Shown here: positions 1-13,300 of the stretch, piece after piece
How positions within the stretch are numbered: position 1 is the stretch's first letter
Layout: the number at the start of each line of letters is the position of its first letter
From: Osmia lignaria lignaria
Lineage: Eukaryota; Arthropoda; Insecta; Hymenoptera; Megachilidae
DNA: 64,000 nt
Direction: 5' to 3'
NCBI RefSeq assembly: GCF_051020975.1
Contig: NC_135037.1
Location: 3,658,001-3,722,000, forward strand
The notes under the pieces: model-generated
What the model was told of the DNA's origin: nothing
Database searches by the model: none
Seen by the model: the letters and a program-made list of their open reading frames with translations, nothing else
Program-made: the position numbers and the translations under genes

Positions 1-257
1 GTCTTCTAGTTTCTCAGAAAACGCAGAGAAATAAAGGACAAAGCTTTTTGACTGGATGCGAGCTGAGAAAATTGCCAAGTCCAGTTCCGTCGTTATGGGA
101 CGATAGAGTCCGCCTCAATTATTAAGGGATTTACGGTGGCAAATTGATTTCGCGCCACGAGTAATGGCGATGGTAATCCAGCTACTTTCGAACGCGATTC
201 GAATATAACATTCGCTGAAAAACAAATACCAATTGCTAACTTTACTCAATTCTATGA

Positions 258-437
258 ATAATCTTCTCGCGAACAGAAGCCATAGGTTTCATAAACTATT
301 CAACGATTCTGTCATTCGGGATGATTGTTCTCCGACAAAATAGGTTTTACATTGAACCACCTACAGAGCAATCCGTCAGGGGATTCCTGAAAGGTTTTGA
401 TATTGAAATTGCGAAGGAGCTTGTCGCATCTACTTCG
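258..437 (+). pseudogene. Possible ionotropic-receptor ligand-binding fragment
   Basis: A 60-codon open stretch contains FYIEPPTEQSVRG and LKGFDIEIAKELVA. The GFDIEIxKELA pattern is typical of the S1 ligand-binding lobe of ionotropic glutamate-like receptors (IRs) and of periplasmic binding folds. The frame is stopped by TGA at 438-440, and TLPMKIDEL follows in the same frame. It is too short for a firm call and may be chance similarity. Confidence 0.22.
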
Positions 438-3400
438 TGATTTACGCTTCCAATGAAAATTGACGAGCTAATACGTCCATCGAGCTTTCATTCAAACTTG
501 CTATGAAATAGGTATTCTAAGAGAAAGTATGATCACCGAACGAAATAAAAGTTATTTGCCAACTGGTACGGCGAAGCAATTAGTCATGCGTCGATTGTTA
601 TCGAACGTTTATCGCGTGTCGATTCAAAGGAAACTAATTGCAATCGCGATACGGAAGGAGAGCCCCGATGAGAAATGAACTTCTCGCGAGTTGGATCGGT
701 CGGAAGCAAATTAGATGATATGCAAATAAACGGCGCTGTTTTATTACAAAGCCGAACAAGTTTGTCCGTCGCAGAAGCGGTTTTTGAACTTGCTCTTTGC
801 ACAAGCGTCTCTGTTGACCAGTTTCCCTCAGGACTCGAGGAAAACTGCGACCGCAACGCGACGATAATAAAGTGGACAGCTCGTTTTCGGCGCGAGTCAA
901 AGAGCCTTGGCGTTTCGTGAACGCTCTTGTGTGGCAATAATATTCTTGTTATCAGATATGCTTAGAAAATTCAGAGGAACTTTAGTATAAATAACCATTT
1001 TTACGTTAGAATTGAAGAATTTTATCTCACAAATCCGAAAATTATATGGAGGAAGGACATAGAATTATATTTGAGGGAATTTTCCCAGGGATGTGCGTGT
1101 TGGCTTACTAAATACGGTCTGTTAATTATCTCGTGCAACTGCAGTGAACTACTTTTTTTTGGTGAATGCAAAATACAACTTACTGTGTAGATTATTAATG
1201 CTATGATTTTTTGAACGCTACCAATGTTGAACGTACTATGGTTATTCCATATTAAATGGTAGATTTATAAATGCAAGAGATTTAATATGATTTAATAATA
1301 TAAAAATATTCTCATTAATTAACTCTGATTGAGTGTTCGCGCAATAAGGTTTGCCGATGAAAAGGGGCATCGACTCTTGTCGGGATGTCAGGCTGAGAAT
1401 CGATCTGACAATCGTTATTCGTACGATAAAATGGCAATTGCGAGCCGTCATGGAAGCGAGAAGAGACAGGAGGAGTGGCAGCTACGCTCTTTGAGCAGAC
1501 TGTCTCCAAACGGCATAGAAATAGTTTCGTTTCGATTCTTTGATGCAACTTGGATGGAACGTTCTTTGATATAGACGTCGAAAGTCACTATTTCTTTCGA
1601 CGAATGGGACCTTCAGGGAATCGTCTCTTCCTTCCGACCAATCATCATTGGAGACGTCTGCTCCTCGATACGAAAGCAAGAATTTGGTATTACTAGTAAT
1701 ACTGATAGTGATAGTAATAGTGATAGTAATTTAGAAAATTGATTTTCAATAATATCCTTCCGAATCACCTATAAAGGCAACGATAAATTTACAAAACAAT
1801 ATGATTCCAGAGATTCAGGAAATCTATTTCAGTTCTCAAGCAGACTAAACAGTAGAATGTTTGAAACAACGTGAAACACGAAACTGGTGTATTCTCCGGG
1901 AGCAGATATCCCTGCCATAAAATTCTATACCGAGGCTTTTCATGATTCCCGTTGTATAATTTCGCAATTACCGCGCCCCGTTACGGCGGCCTTTACGTAG
2001 ATCTGAGGGATCAGGTGCAGTCAACTTCTGATCTCGTGTTTATGTTTAAGAAACTTTTCTCCACATGTCCTCTTCTGATCTTCTTTAACGAAACTTTATT
2101 CATTTCGCTTTGACCCGAATGAAGCTGCTTAATTAAACTTCACTTTCCGCCCTGTTCTTTCTGAATTCTTAAGCTGAATTTTCGCGAGAGCTAAGCTTGA
2201 TACAACAAACATTCTACCCTATATTCTCATTTTTCCTTCGCACGTTAACATAATATACAAAATTTAATAATTTTCGTTTTAAAATAGGAAGTTACGAACG
2301 GGCGATATCAAAGTGTTATTAACATTTGTTTTGAATCACGGTTCTGCGAGAGCTAAAAACAACACAAACACCGTGGTCCTCGTGGGAAAGGGGTACTTCA
2401 TCGGTTCTCGAAAGCTTGCGGCAGTTTACACTATGCTTCGACGAGAACAATGCAAACTGTCCTAGACACCGTTCTCGGCTGAAAGCGCAATTGTACCAAA
2501 CGACAATGTAATTGATCGTGCGAAACGTCTAGATTATGCTCGCCGTTTGACGAGACACTCTATCGACAGAGAAATCGATTGGCAGTGATTTTTGTCGAAG
2601 CGCATGTGCCACGTTTGATAGTGACTGAAATGGACGAAGTCTTGTCAAAGACACGATTCGCTGGGGTGGCGGGCGATTAACTCGATTTGACAAACTTCCC
2701 GATTGAAATTCTGATTATCCATCGTCGACAGATTAGTCAATTAAAACTTTGCCAATCCATCTGTCTTCTTGGCGAACGACCCTGTTCGTTCATTGGGTCC
2801 CAGTTCATCTTTTCACGACACGAAAAAAGGAGCAATCGAAACGATTGATCTTTCACATTTGTTACGGACCCTCGTTATAACAAGGTATTATTCATGATTT
2901 CTAATAGCAGTCTAATTTAGTGTTGTATTGTGCGAGTTTATCTGTGGAGAGAGAAATTGTTTTACCAGTGGTCTACTTGATTGTCGTTTAGGTTTAGAAT
3001 TATGTTTGCAGCTGGTGTGCAGATTACTGTTCGGCCAACCCTTGTACGGAGAACTAAATTCTCGAGTTATGGTAGATCGCTGTTTATTTGGATCTAATTT
3101 ACCTAGTTAACTGTTCGCATGAACGTAACAGGGTAGCGTTAGGCGACTAATCGCGGCAAGCAATTAGTGGTAGCAATGTCCACTGTTCCCTTTCCCTATC
3201 GCGATTTGACGATTCTATTTCTAACATATCATTACAGAAGTAACTATATTGTCTTGCGAAATTTTCTGACTATCGAATAAACTCGTGCTTGTTATCAAAA
3301 GTAGAAAGACACACTTTGAAAGATAGTAAATCATGGTAATACCATAAGTCCACCCAAAGTTATTGCTGAACAAGAACTGGAAGTTAGATATCTCTCTTTA

Positions 3401-4600
3401 AACTACTGAAAATTCTGAAACTTTCATCTCGTTTTACATATCACAGATCAAATTGAATCCAAGGAAAGAAGTTGGTAATCTTCAGGGCAAGAAACGGAAA
3501 GTCCTTCGGTTTTAACCCACTTTTTCCACTGCCTCTGTGCGTAACAGGTAGCTGTACATTCCCGAGGACCTTGAAGAAGGAAGGATTTGAACTTGCATTC
3601 GGACAACGATTGAAGAAGAATATCCAGGCTAAACATACGGTACGAGATCTGAACAGTGTGTTTCTGTTCGATCAGACCCGCGTTTCTTCCACTGGGAGTT
3701 TTTCATATCTCACCCTGTGGAATCAGTATCCTATCGATCGAACCCTTAATTTTGACTCTAGAGAGATAGCAATATTTCTGACTCACCGAGTACGAGCAGC
3801 AGTAGAACTTGTTGCGGGAGCCGAGCCACCATTGTGGGCTCCGTCTCTGGCACATTTATGAATTGAAATCGGCCGATCCTGCCGTGCACCGATTCTACTC
3901 TCACGATCACAGCCGCTCCTTGCAACAACATTCATTTAACGTTCCTCCCAGCTTCCGCGGATTCGTATCTCCTCCCTTGACGCTCTCCTCGCTTAACCAC
4001 ACACGCGCACACACAGGCATATATGTACATATATACAAACGTCTGTAACACTGTCGCGCGTTTTTTCGCGTCTCGTAACGCGTGTACCACGATTCCCTTT
4101 CGATCTTCTCGGTCTGCCTCACTGGATCACTCGCGAAACACTATCTCTCCTTCCAACGGCGGTGCTCGCATCGGGATTTCATCGATCTTCCTGCCTGAAA
4201 CATGGTTTCGCGGAATCAGCGTGCAAATCGAACAGCTTCGATCGCGAGGATTTGCGTGTCGGGGATGCTAGGCCTTCCGCGAAATCCTCAATAACGAATC
4301 GCATCGTTGCCCTGGCGATTCCGCTGGTGGTACGTTTCGTTAAATATTTGCATTCGCTAGGATTTCGCGGTAGTTCTATGCTGTCTGAACTCTCAGTATT
4401 TTCATTTGTTAAATTAATATTTACTTTAAGGCGAGTTTACGTTTGTTTATAGATTTCACGTGTTTAATCGTGGAAAATTGTGGGGTTGTTAGAGACTTTC
4501 TTCAGGGTTAATTTGGTAGGACGAGTTAACTTGTCAGCCGACTGACCAGGCAACGGTGTACTTATCGAGAGATCGTTATATGTGTATCATGGGAATCGGT

Positions 4601-4685
4601 GAAAAATAAGGACTGGGATGCCGGGAATCGAGCCTGGGATCTTGATCTTCCAGCTTATCCACTATCTTCACGATTCCTCTTATCG
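4601..4685 (-). ncRNA. tRNA-derived Pol III element or tRNA pseudogene
   Basis: On the minus strand there is an A-box-like D arm (GATAGTGGATAAGC) and a B-box GGCTCGATTCC (consensus GGTTCGANTCC, one mismatch), followed by CCCGGCATCCCA and a TTTTT terminator. The space between D arm and B box is too short for a full anticodon arm, so it is not a working tRNA. It may be a SINE head or a decayed tRNA copy. Confidence 0.45.
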
Positions 4686-7600
4686 GGGCCTTGGGACACC
4701 CTTACTATTGAAAAGATAATGTATCGAAACGAACACACTCATTTTTATTTATTTCTTTTAGGGGTAGATACATTTTCACGGGATACTAAAAGCCATGGCT
4801 TTTGCTGTCATATTTTCACGCAGTTTCATATTTAAAAAAGAAATAAATTAATTTAAAAATACAATGCAGTATGATTGAAATGAAAATAACCGAGGGTTTT
4901 ATATTCCATAGTTGCAGAGATAAAATATTTTTTCAGATTGCAATTGTAAAAATCAATGGAAATTTGAAACTTTTTTTTTTTTATGTTAAAACTGGCAAAG
5001 TGAGCACTTGAAGCCCTGTATGTTTTTCACGGAGGCTATGAATGCTTCGATTTGAACAAAATTCAAACGTGGAGTTCAATAGCGATCAAGGTAGAATGTA
5101 ACGATCCAGTTTTCAACGCGCACAGTGCGTGACACTAGTCTATGCATGTCACGAGAAATTAAAATAATTTAATTTCGTAACGAATTTAGCGCCGTGACAT
5201 TACGTGTCGTGCAATTTGTTGTCACGCGAAATTGTACTCTGACTTTTCGATGAAAAAGCGAGCAGATTAATAGGTTGTACGGTTTCATACGTACGGACGT
5301 TGTGTTTTATTTTCGAAACCGAATGAAAGCGATAGCAATTTGAATGTTACCTTTTGATTCGCAAGTTACATTGACCCGTAGCAAATACTTTGGAGCTGGC
5401 AAACTATACGGGAACGGACGGAGGATAGACTGAATAGGAAGAGTGATTTAGTAGCGCGACAGAGGTTGACAGAATTGTGTTGGAGGTGGATAAAAGCGCG
5501 TAAACAAAACATGGACCGATACGTGGACACTGGGGTCCGTGTATTTTATGGAGCAATCGAAAGGGATCGAAGCGTATTACTACTATCATTGATCGAATAT
5601 TCCTCGTAGCGGGAAGGAAAATGTCAGAGCGGCGAGCGAATTGAAAACCGATAAAGCCTGGTCTTCTTCAGGGATTATTGTGTCCCCACTGTGACTTGAA
5701 ATGATTTTGAAATACGCGCGATACGTGACGATTCGGTTGCTGACTTTTCCACGAGACACGTGAATTTTGTAAATCCTTGCCAGTTTTCACGTGGAAAGTT
5801 CATAAGGTTCGTGGCAAAGTGGCCGGTACAAATAATTTGCAAAGATTTTTAAACGAAGCCCTGTACTTTTCCCCGACATACGCGCTCATTTTGTGCAAAA
5901 TTTTTACCCCTGCTGTTAGTTTTTACTCACTGGCGGAACGGAAATGCTCTCTTGACTCTTGACGTGTACACACGGCGAAAAAAGGAGATGGTACGGGACG
6001 CAGCAAAAATCGTCACGTTGCTTTGCGCTGTTTATAAACTTTTTATTCACTAGTTTTTCTCTTCAAGGGTTGAATATGCATAGTCACATGAACGACCACT
6101 TCGAAAAAGCTGTCTATCCTCTATCCGTCTGATCTCTTTCTGACGACCCCTCCGCGATTTTAAATTTTAAAAAATTTCGGATTCGGAAAAGAGAAGAGGT
6201 AGTTTTAATTCACGTACGATAGTAACTCTTTTTATTATCTTTCACGAGGCAGTAAGCAAGTCTCTTTATCGATCGTATCGTTTCTTTATCAACGTCCCCT
6301 AAATCTTGTCGCTGGAAAAGGAACAGAAAACGAGGCAGGAAATACCCTCGACCCCTTAATGAAAATGTCAGTTTTCGTAAAACACGATATAGTTAAAAGC
6401 TTTTCACAAGCATGCTTCCAACGCGAGTGCATCAAGAAAAGGTAAAAAAAGGCTACGGATTCCCGAAGAAGAGGAAGCTTCGCTAAGCGGATTCCAGCAT
6501 GGAGAAAGGACCTCGGCTCGGCTCGGGGCGAACGATTGAAATCGCGAAGACCCCTTTAAATTATCTTATCAAAGCTGTCCCTCGAACTATAGCGATCTCT
6601 CGAGGCCGCTTGGCCGGTTGCCGAGATTTTTCGAGGATATTTTCGTCGCGGTCGTGCATCCGCGGTCTCTGCACCGAACTGTAACGAAAAGGCCTAACAT
6701 CGCGCTTCGAGCATCACGGGAAAATAGGAATTTTACCCTGGAAACACGAGATCAACCAGCGACAATGCCTCCCTGAAAAATAACGATCGACTATCGATGA
6801 GTTTGCACTGGTTCACTAAATGTGTTCGCACTGGTAGAAAAAATTTTTCACGCCGGATCACTCTGCTTGTTCTTTCGCGAATGGAGTTCAGGCACGTGGC
6901 GCGATTACGGGACGATGAAAAAAATCGCGCGGCCCGTTTCTAGGGGGTGGAAAAGTACCTCTGCAACGAGGTATCGCACGCGGAGTCTCACCGCCGACTG
7001 ACTAGCGCGAGACTCTTCTTCGTTTACCCCTTCTACCCTGCTACCCTACTCCCCGAGAACACGCGGAGCAGACGCGTCGGCGTTTGCGAGTTACGCGCGA
7101 GTTCTCGCGAGACGGTCCGCTCTGTTTCGCTTCTTTTTGTTTAAGGGTTCGCGCATATTAACGCAACGTAATGTAATGTAGAATTCCGCGCGTCAGAAAG
7201 AAGTGATCCGTGTCAACGATATCACCGGCGGACAAACTTTTATTATATTTATCCATGCAACCTGTACGACGCGTTGTAGTGTATATTACAACATTCTTGC
7301 AATATATCGCGTTGCATCCCAGTGAGACTTAAATGTGCACCAGTCTTAACTCCTCGTTTCTTTGGTGTCCGGCATGACCCTTCGTACTCGTTCTCCAACC
7401 CCCTCTGTGTTTTCTCACCCCATGCCGGACACCGGGGGTCGCGGACGGTTTCGTGGAAATTTGCGGTTACCGGCGTGCTTCGTAATTGCATTGTCCGATA
7501 ATTGTCGCGTAATTGTTGTCGGTGGTCGGGCTAACGCCTGGGTCTGCTTCTTATTTTTCAGCGGCGCGGGACTCGCACAGATAGCGACGTAATCTTGTTT

Positions 7601-9966
7601 GCGTTCGTGTTGCGGTTCGCCTTTCGGTGTCCTTTCGACCCTGCTGACCGCGAGCGCGGGAAAAACGTAAATCGTAGGCGGGCAAGATAACAAAGACTTT
7701 GGCGAATACGGTGCAATATCCGAAATTGCACGAAATGGAAAGCAATTAGATTCAAATGGCTATTGTACGTTGGAAGTTACATGAAATATCTAATTGATAT
7801 TTGACATGAAAATTATTCTGATAAAGCAATGAAGATTTTAGAAGAAATCAGTCGACTGTAATTTGCAACGCGGTAAGGTTTGTATTGAACGAGCTTTCTC
7901 TATTCAGGAAGCACCGTGTTCATGTAGAAGGTACCGTATTCGCGGAAGATCAAAGTGCGTTTGTAATGGAAGTCTCGAGGAAATTGAAGAAAAGTATTGC
8001 CGCTGCGGTGGCGGCTCGAGCGATGCGTTTTTCCGAGGGAGGAACAAACGGCGTACGCGTTCGTACAGGCAATTTGCAATTTGCAAAAGAGCCGACGCTT
8101 TTGTCGATTGGAGGTTGGTGAATGGCCGTGCGAATTGGAAAACGTCGGTTAGACGTCTGCCAGTGACGGGTGCTCGATCAGCCGGTTCTACCGTGCCCTT
8201 TTGCTGGGCAACCGTCGACTTTTCCGGTCGGGGTTAACGCTACCACCGCGCTCTTCCTCGTCAGCCTTTTTTTCCTTCGTTTCTCTCTTTTTTTTAATTT
8301 CATCGCATCGAATGAATTCTCGAATCCTGGTTCGAGAACCTCCGAGTTGCTTGGAAACTAAAGACGGTCGGAGCTTGAGGTGAAATCGAGAGTAGTTTGT
8401 CGCTCCAAGTTCATCATCCTTCTTGTTAAAATGTAATAAAGATGAAGCGAAGCTGCAAGATTCTTGATAATTTCATGGCATCTTGGAAACTTCCTACCGC
8501 GGAAGTGTTATTGAAAACAAAGTACCAGTTCGACCCTTTCTATCTACCGCAGTCAATTTAAATTTCTAACATTTAGTCTCATTACTGTTACAAGAAAGCG
8601 TGCGGGTTGAATCTGCTAGCTTTTAGCAAGCTATATTTGATGAGGTTTAACGGAGGATGTTGAGTTTCTTATTCAGTGCAAACATTAAAGCAGAGAAGAC
8701 TGTTCAGGGTAAATCCCTAGACGAGTGTAAATTCCCTTTCGACTCCGGATTATCTGTACTTCGTTACAGGATTAGAGGATAGCAAGTAGTAGCTTTTACC
8801 GGCGAACATCAGACTTCGTTCTGGTTGACTGTGTAACGCGATTTTCTTTTTTTTCTTACGGCACTTATAAACGCATTATGACAAACTTTCTTGACTCGAA
8901 GTCAAGTTCGCATCGATATTCATGGGAGAACGATATCCATCGTTTTTCGATATTGCCTCCGATCGCGATGTTTGTCTTACAAATAACTTCGTTCGCCGAC
9001 TTGTTTGTTACCCCCGTCAAATATTTGAGTCGCGCAACGAATGTCGACGATATTAACGTCGGAAAAGTCGCAACGAAAGTAGAAGAAAGGGAGGTCGAGC
9101 GTCTTTATCTCGGCTCGAGTCCGGAGTCAATCGACGAAAAAGCCGTGTAATTTCTCGCGGAGACGTTGGAACGACACTTTTCTCGTTCTTTTCCTTTCAT
9201 CGTTGAATTTCACCGTTAACCCTGCTGGCCTGATTGCAAAACAACTCCTTGGAGACACCTCTAGATTCTTACCACTATGACCAGCAACGAAAGTTTAATG
9301 CTCTTCGCCGTTTTCTTCCTCTCTTCTCGTCGATCCTTGCGGTCAACCAATTAAATGCAACGCGTTCAAAAGCATACGCCATTAAGAAAAGTCGATCGTT
9401 TCGCCGATAGAATCGTTTGCGATTCGACACGGATAATATCGTCCAACCGCGACCTCGTTCGTCTTCCACCGCTTTCTTCTTTAATCATCGTCGTGAAAAA
9501 AAAGATGATTGATCGTAAGCAAGGAGGAATTGTATTTTTATACCTCCGTCTCTCTGCCCTGTTTTTCTTATTAGACATCTAAGTAGTTGCTTATTAACGT
9601 AATAGAACGAGGGAAAAATGAAATGGGCGGCAGTTACCGCAGTAATGAACACAGTAATTGGCTGCTGTTTTGTAGCTCCTTTCTTGGAGAAAATTTATTT
9701 CCTCGCGGAACCAAACAACGTAAGGCTGAACCTTTGACTTCGTTATCGTTACCTTATGAACAACGCTGACAAACTGTCAGTTTAATGCCTTTAATCGTTC
9801 GGAAAATTAAGCTCTGCTTCTTCTTCCTCGATGTCTTTATTGAGATCGTTCGTTGGTTTGAACAGGCTTCTCTTAACGTCCATGGATGCCGCCACTTTAC
9901 GAGAACAATTTCATACCGTCGAAAGTTTTAATTAAAAGGGAATGATTAAATATTGTTTCTTAAGTT

Positions 9967-9972
9967 TTTATT
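9967..9972 (-). terminator. Candidate Ndg poly(A) signal
   Basis: AATAAA on the minus strand, about 210 nt after the Ndg stop codon. This would give a short 3' UTR of about 200 nt. Another AATAAA lies at about 9837-9842 on the same strand, so the true cleavage site is uncertain. Confidence 0.45.
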
Positions 9973-10179
9973 AAATAACGCGTCAAGGGACCGCGGTACA
10001 ATACAGCCAGCTTCTCACGCCACGGCCCTTGTATTAGATACAAAAGGTGTGTTACTCGTAAAACGGTAGACGATAAACTAATTATACAAAGAGTAGTATT
10101 ATAATTTACACGCGATCGACACGAGCACGAAACCCGTCTCGTCATTTCCCCCTTAATCCTGACGACGACCGAACTACGA

Positions 10180-10307
10180 CTAATGAGTGTCGGTGCAAGG
10201 TCCTGTCGCATCGTCCGCGCACACGCATGTCCTGCCACCTTGGCCATCCGGTAGACACAGTTGATCCTTGTTACACCTTCCGTTCTCGTATTGACACACG
10301 TTGGTCA
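10180..10307 (-). CDS. Ndg: Ndg exon 21: C-terminal EGF and stop
   Basis: Encodes TNVCQYENGRCNKDQLC and a short CVC...C tail, the EGF that packs against YWTD propellers, ending in TAG at 10182-10180. The reading frame closes exactly with the other 20 exons. Confidence 0.93.
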
Positions 10308-13300
10308 CTGGCAACAGACAAATAAAACAGATCCATAGTCATTTACCCTGAAGAGTTAAGAAGGACATATTCATCGACGTCCTTAATTTTCGATACATAG
10401 TTTGTTAGCTCAAGTGGCGACGTTCAATTTACGAATACGGAACGATTAATCCAACTGCCATCGATACGAGGTTACACCAAATTACGATGTTCCTCTCGCT
10501 TTTATGTACTTTTAAAGGGGTGATCAATTTTACGGTGGACACAACGTACGCTGACGTAAAACTTGATTTACCTCGCGGGCATGACTCAGGAACGACGACT
10601 ATTCCATATAATTTACCGCTTCCTCCCGGTGGAACCGATATGGCCGGCTTCCTGTCCCCGCTGCTCTTCATGGCGACTTCGATCTTGTGCCTGGGACGGT
10701 AAATAAAAGATGATTTAAATATCTTCGTGTTCGCGTGCGTGCCATTTTTCCGGCTAAGCTTCTTCAGAATTGATCGACTCGTCTAAGACTCGCATACTAG
10801 ACTTAATACGCTTTATATTTTTATTCTGAAAATGAATTCTTACGTCTTCCAGTCGGTCCAATAGTAATTCTGGTGAGAGATCGCGAGACCGAACGGATAT
10901 GTCAGCTCGTTGGCGACCACGTTAATATCCCTGCTGTCGATCTCCATGCAGCCTAAAACGATTAACGGAAAGGGAAAAGTAGGCGAAATTATCGAATTAC
11001 GAATGGCGCGTCGATTGGCAAGAAAAATTTCATTGAAGATTTGTATTTACTTATCGTAAACGTTCCGGCATCTGCCCAGCACAGCTCATCCGTCGCCCAA
11101 TCGATACTCAATGAATTCGGTAATTTCACGTAATCTCCTTGAAGGAAGATTGCACGACCGGTACCGTCCTCGTTGGCCCATTCTAATTTCGGTGACGCGC
11201 GGTTCCAGTCGGACCAGAATATCTTGCTGAAACAACGAAATTTTCGTTCCACGTTTCATTCAATTTTTCCTTGGTTTTTAATATCCACGGAGAGATCGTT
11301 GGAATCCATTGAAAAGGCACTCACCCACGGTACGGGTGTACGGCTATTCCTCTAGGGTTGACCAGTCCATCGGAAACGAGGACCTTACGTTTCTTCGTTT
11401 CGAGATTGGCTACCTCGACAGTCGTCTTGCCGGAATCGGTCCAGAAAATATTTCTCGAGACCCAATCGACCGCCAGTCCCTCGGGGCTGCTGACTTTCGG
11501 TAGAAACGTGTCCGCCATAGATCCATTGTAAGTTAGCTCGATTATTCGATTGCCTGGAAGTATAAATCTCGTCTAGACGGACACACCAGACTGGCAGCTA
11601 TGCAATCTCGCAAGAAAATTGCGTCACGATTTCGAGATTGTAAGTTTCTACCTTGGATCTATCGATTACCTGTGATGTCGCTCGAATAAGCCTTTCCGTT
11701 GATACAATCGATGTCGATCGCGATCGCCATTTGCGTGTACGCTATGTAGATCGGACTTCCAGGATTCTCCTGCATCGCACCGAATGGTATCCTCAGAGTG
11801 GCCATTCCTTGGTTCACCAACAGGAAGTTTGCTTCGTGTTTCGGTCGAGGTTTACAGTTGCTCCCATCTCCGGTGTAACCTTCGTTGCATACGCAAGCGA
11901 ATTGATTGCTGCCAGCTGCCACGCAGGTCGCATCCGGCGAGCAAAGGGCCGAGTCGTGTCTACAGGACAACTGAGGCAAACACGTGAATCCGTCACCGTA
12001 ATAGCCCTGAAAGTAGAATTGCTTGTCGTTACGTTTCTCTGATGATCCGTCGTTGCTCGACATCTGTTGCATGCGAATATTTCGTTATTTAAACTTCCCC
12101 TGTTACGCCGTCCGACCATTATGAGTCCTACTCTACTCCCAGTGACATTTACCAGACGCGTCATTACCATTTCTCTATCGCGTTTCAAACAAATACATAA
12201 ACTGTTATCGGGTTTACCAATAATCCTGTTGCCCCGTACGAAAACCAGAAGCTCATAATTCGAATATAAACCCGAGGTGTTCAATAATAATCCATACCGG
12301 CTGACAGATGCACGCGAAATTCGCGGACGTCTGATTGTATCCGCAGACCGCGTTTCTGCCGCAATTATTCAACACGTTGCAACCGATGTGGTCCTCCAAG
12401 CACTGCTGGATACCATCGCCGTTGTATCCCTCGTTGCAAACACACTTGTAGCCTCCGTCACCGGCCGATACGCAATGCGCGTTCACGTGGCACTGTGACG
12501 GATTCGTCGAGCAATCGGACACCACGCAACGTCCGTCGACCATGCTGAAGCCGGAATTGCAGGTGCACTCGTACCGCGAACTGGCCGCATTGTACAAGCA
12601 TCGTTCGTTCTCCGAGCAATCCGTGTTCCCGCTGCATTCGTCTGCACCGTTTACAAAGGATCATTGTTACACCGAGATTCTCGCAAATGAATTGAGGGGT
12701 TTCACATTTAGGGTAGTTCTTCGATGCAGCTGCATCGTGTCACGGCATGCTCGTACGCGGATATAGAATCAAAGCGGACAGAATGATACTGTAGGCGCAG
12801 GCAGTGGTGTTTAAAGCTTGTATGGAGAGAATATTCGTTGACCGTTTAAGAAATTCAAGATGCCATGAATATCATTCAAATCGAATAGAATATCTAGAAT
12901 ATTCTCCCTATAATATTTTGTCTAAAAGCTGTGCAATAAAAAATTGAAATAAAAAAATAGGATAGCAAAGATGATATGACCGATGGGGCTGCAAGTGGTT
13001 CCGTCTCCTTCGAATCCAGGGTTGCACACGCACTTGCCCGAGGATCCCTCGATTTGGCAGGAGGCGTTCGGGTCGCAGATGTCCACGTCCAAACAGGACA
13101 CCTCTGTGCCAGAACAACAGTTTTCATTGACTCGTCATCGAGCAACAATCACGCTATTTGGTACTCCTCGTACGCGTATATAGATGACAGGATATGATAG
13201 TCGAAAAAAAAAAGAACGGAAGAACAAGATGCACTGTGACGTACCTGCTCTGATACACTCCATACCATCACCCTCGTAACCTGGGTTGCAACGGCACTCG

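Larger units (their letters stand above)
1..9940. other. Left flank without a recognised gene
   Basis: Apart from the two weak elements listed separately, no convincing exon was found on either strand. Open frames are short and unlike known families. A CpG-dense block at about 6900-7700 could be a promoter region of a gene lying elsewhere or just a GC-rich isochore patch. Simple sequence includes a GATAGT-type run near 1696-1730 and a poly-T tract near 4970-4981. Confidence 0.5.

Noticed and set aside
7863..8237. Plus-strand 124-codon Cys/Arg-rich frame
   Set aside because: No family match, overlapping frames are open on both strands, and no splice or start context supports it.
11653..12042. 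Long plus-strand frames opposite Ndg exons
   Set aside because: These are antisense shadows of the conserved EGF and propeller exons.
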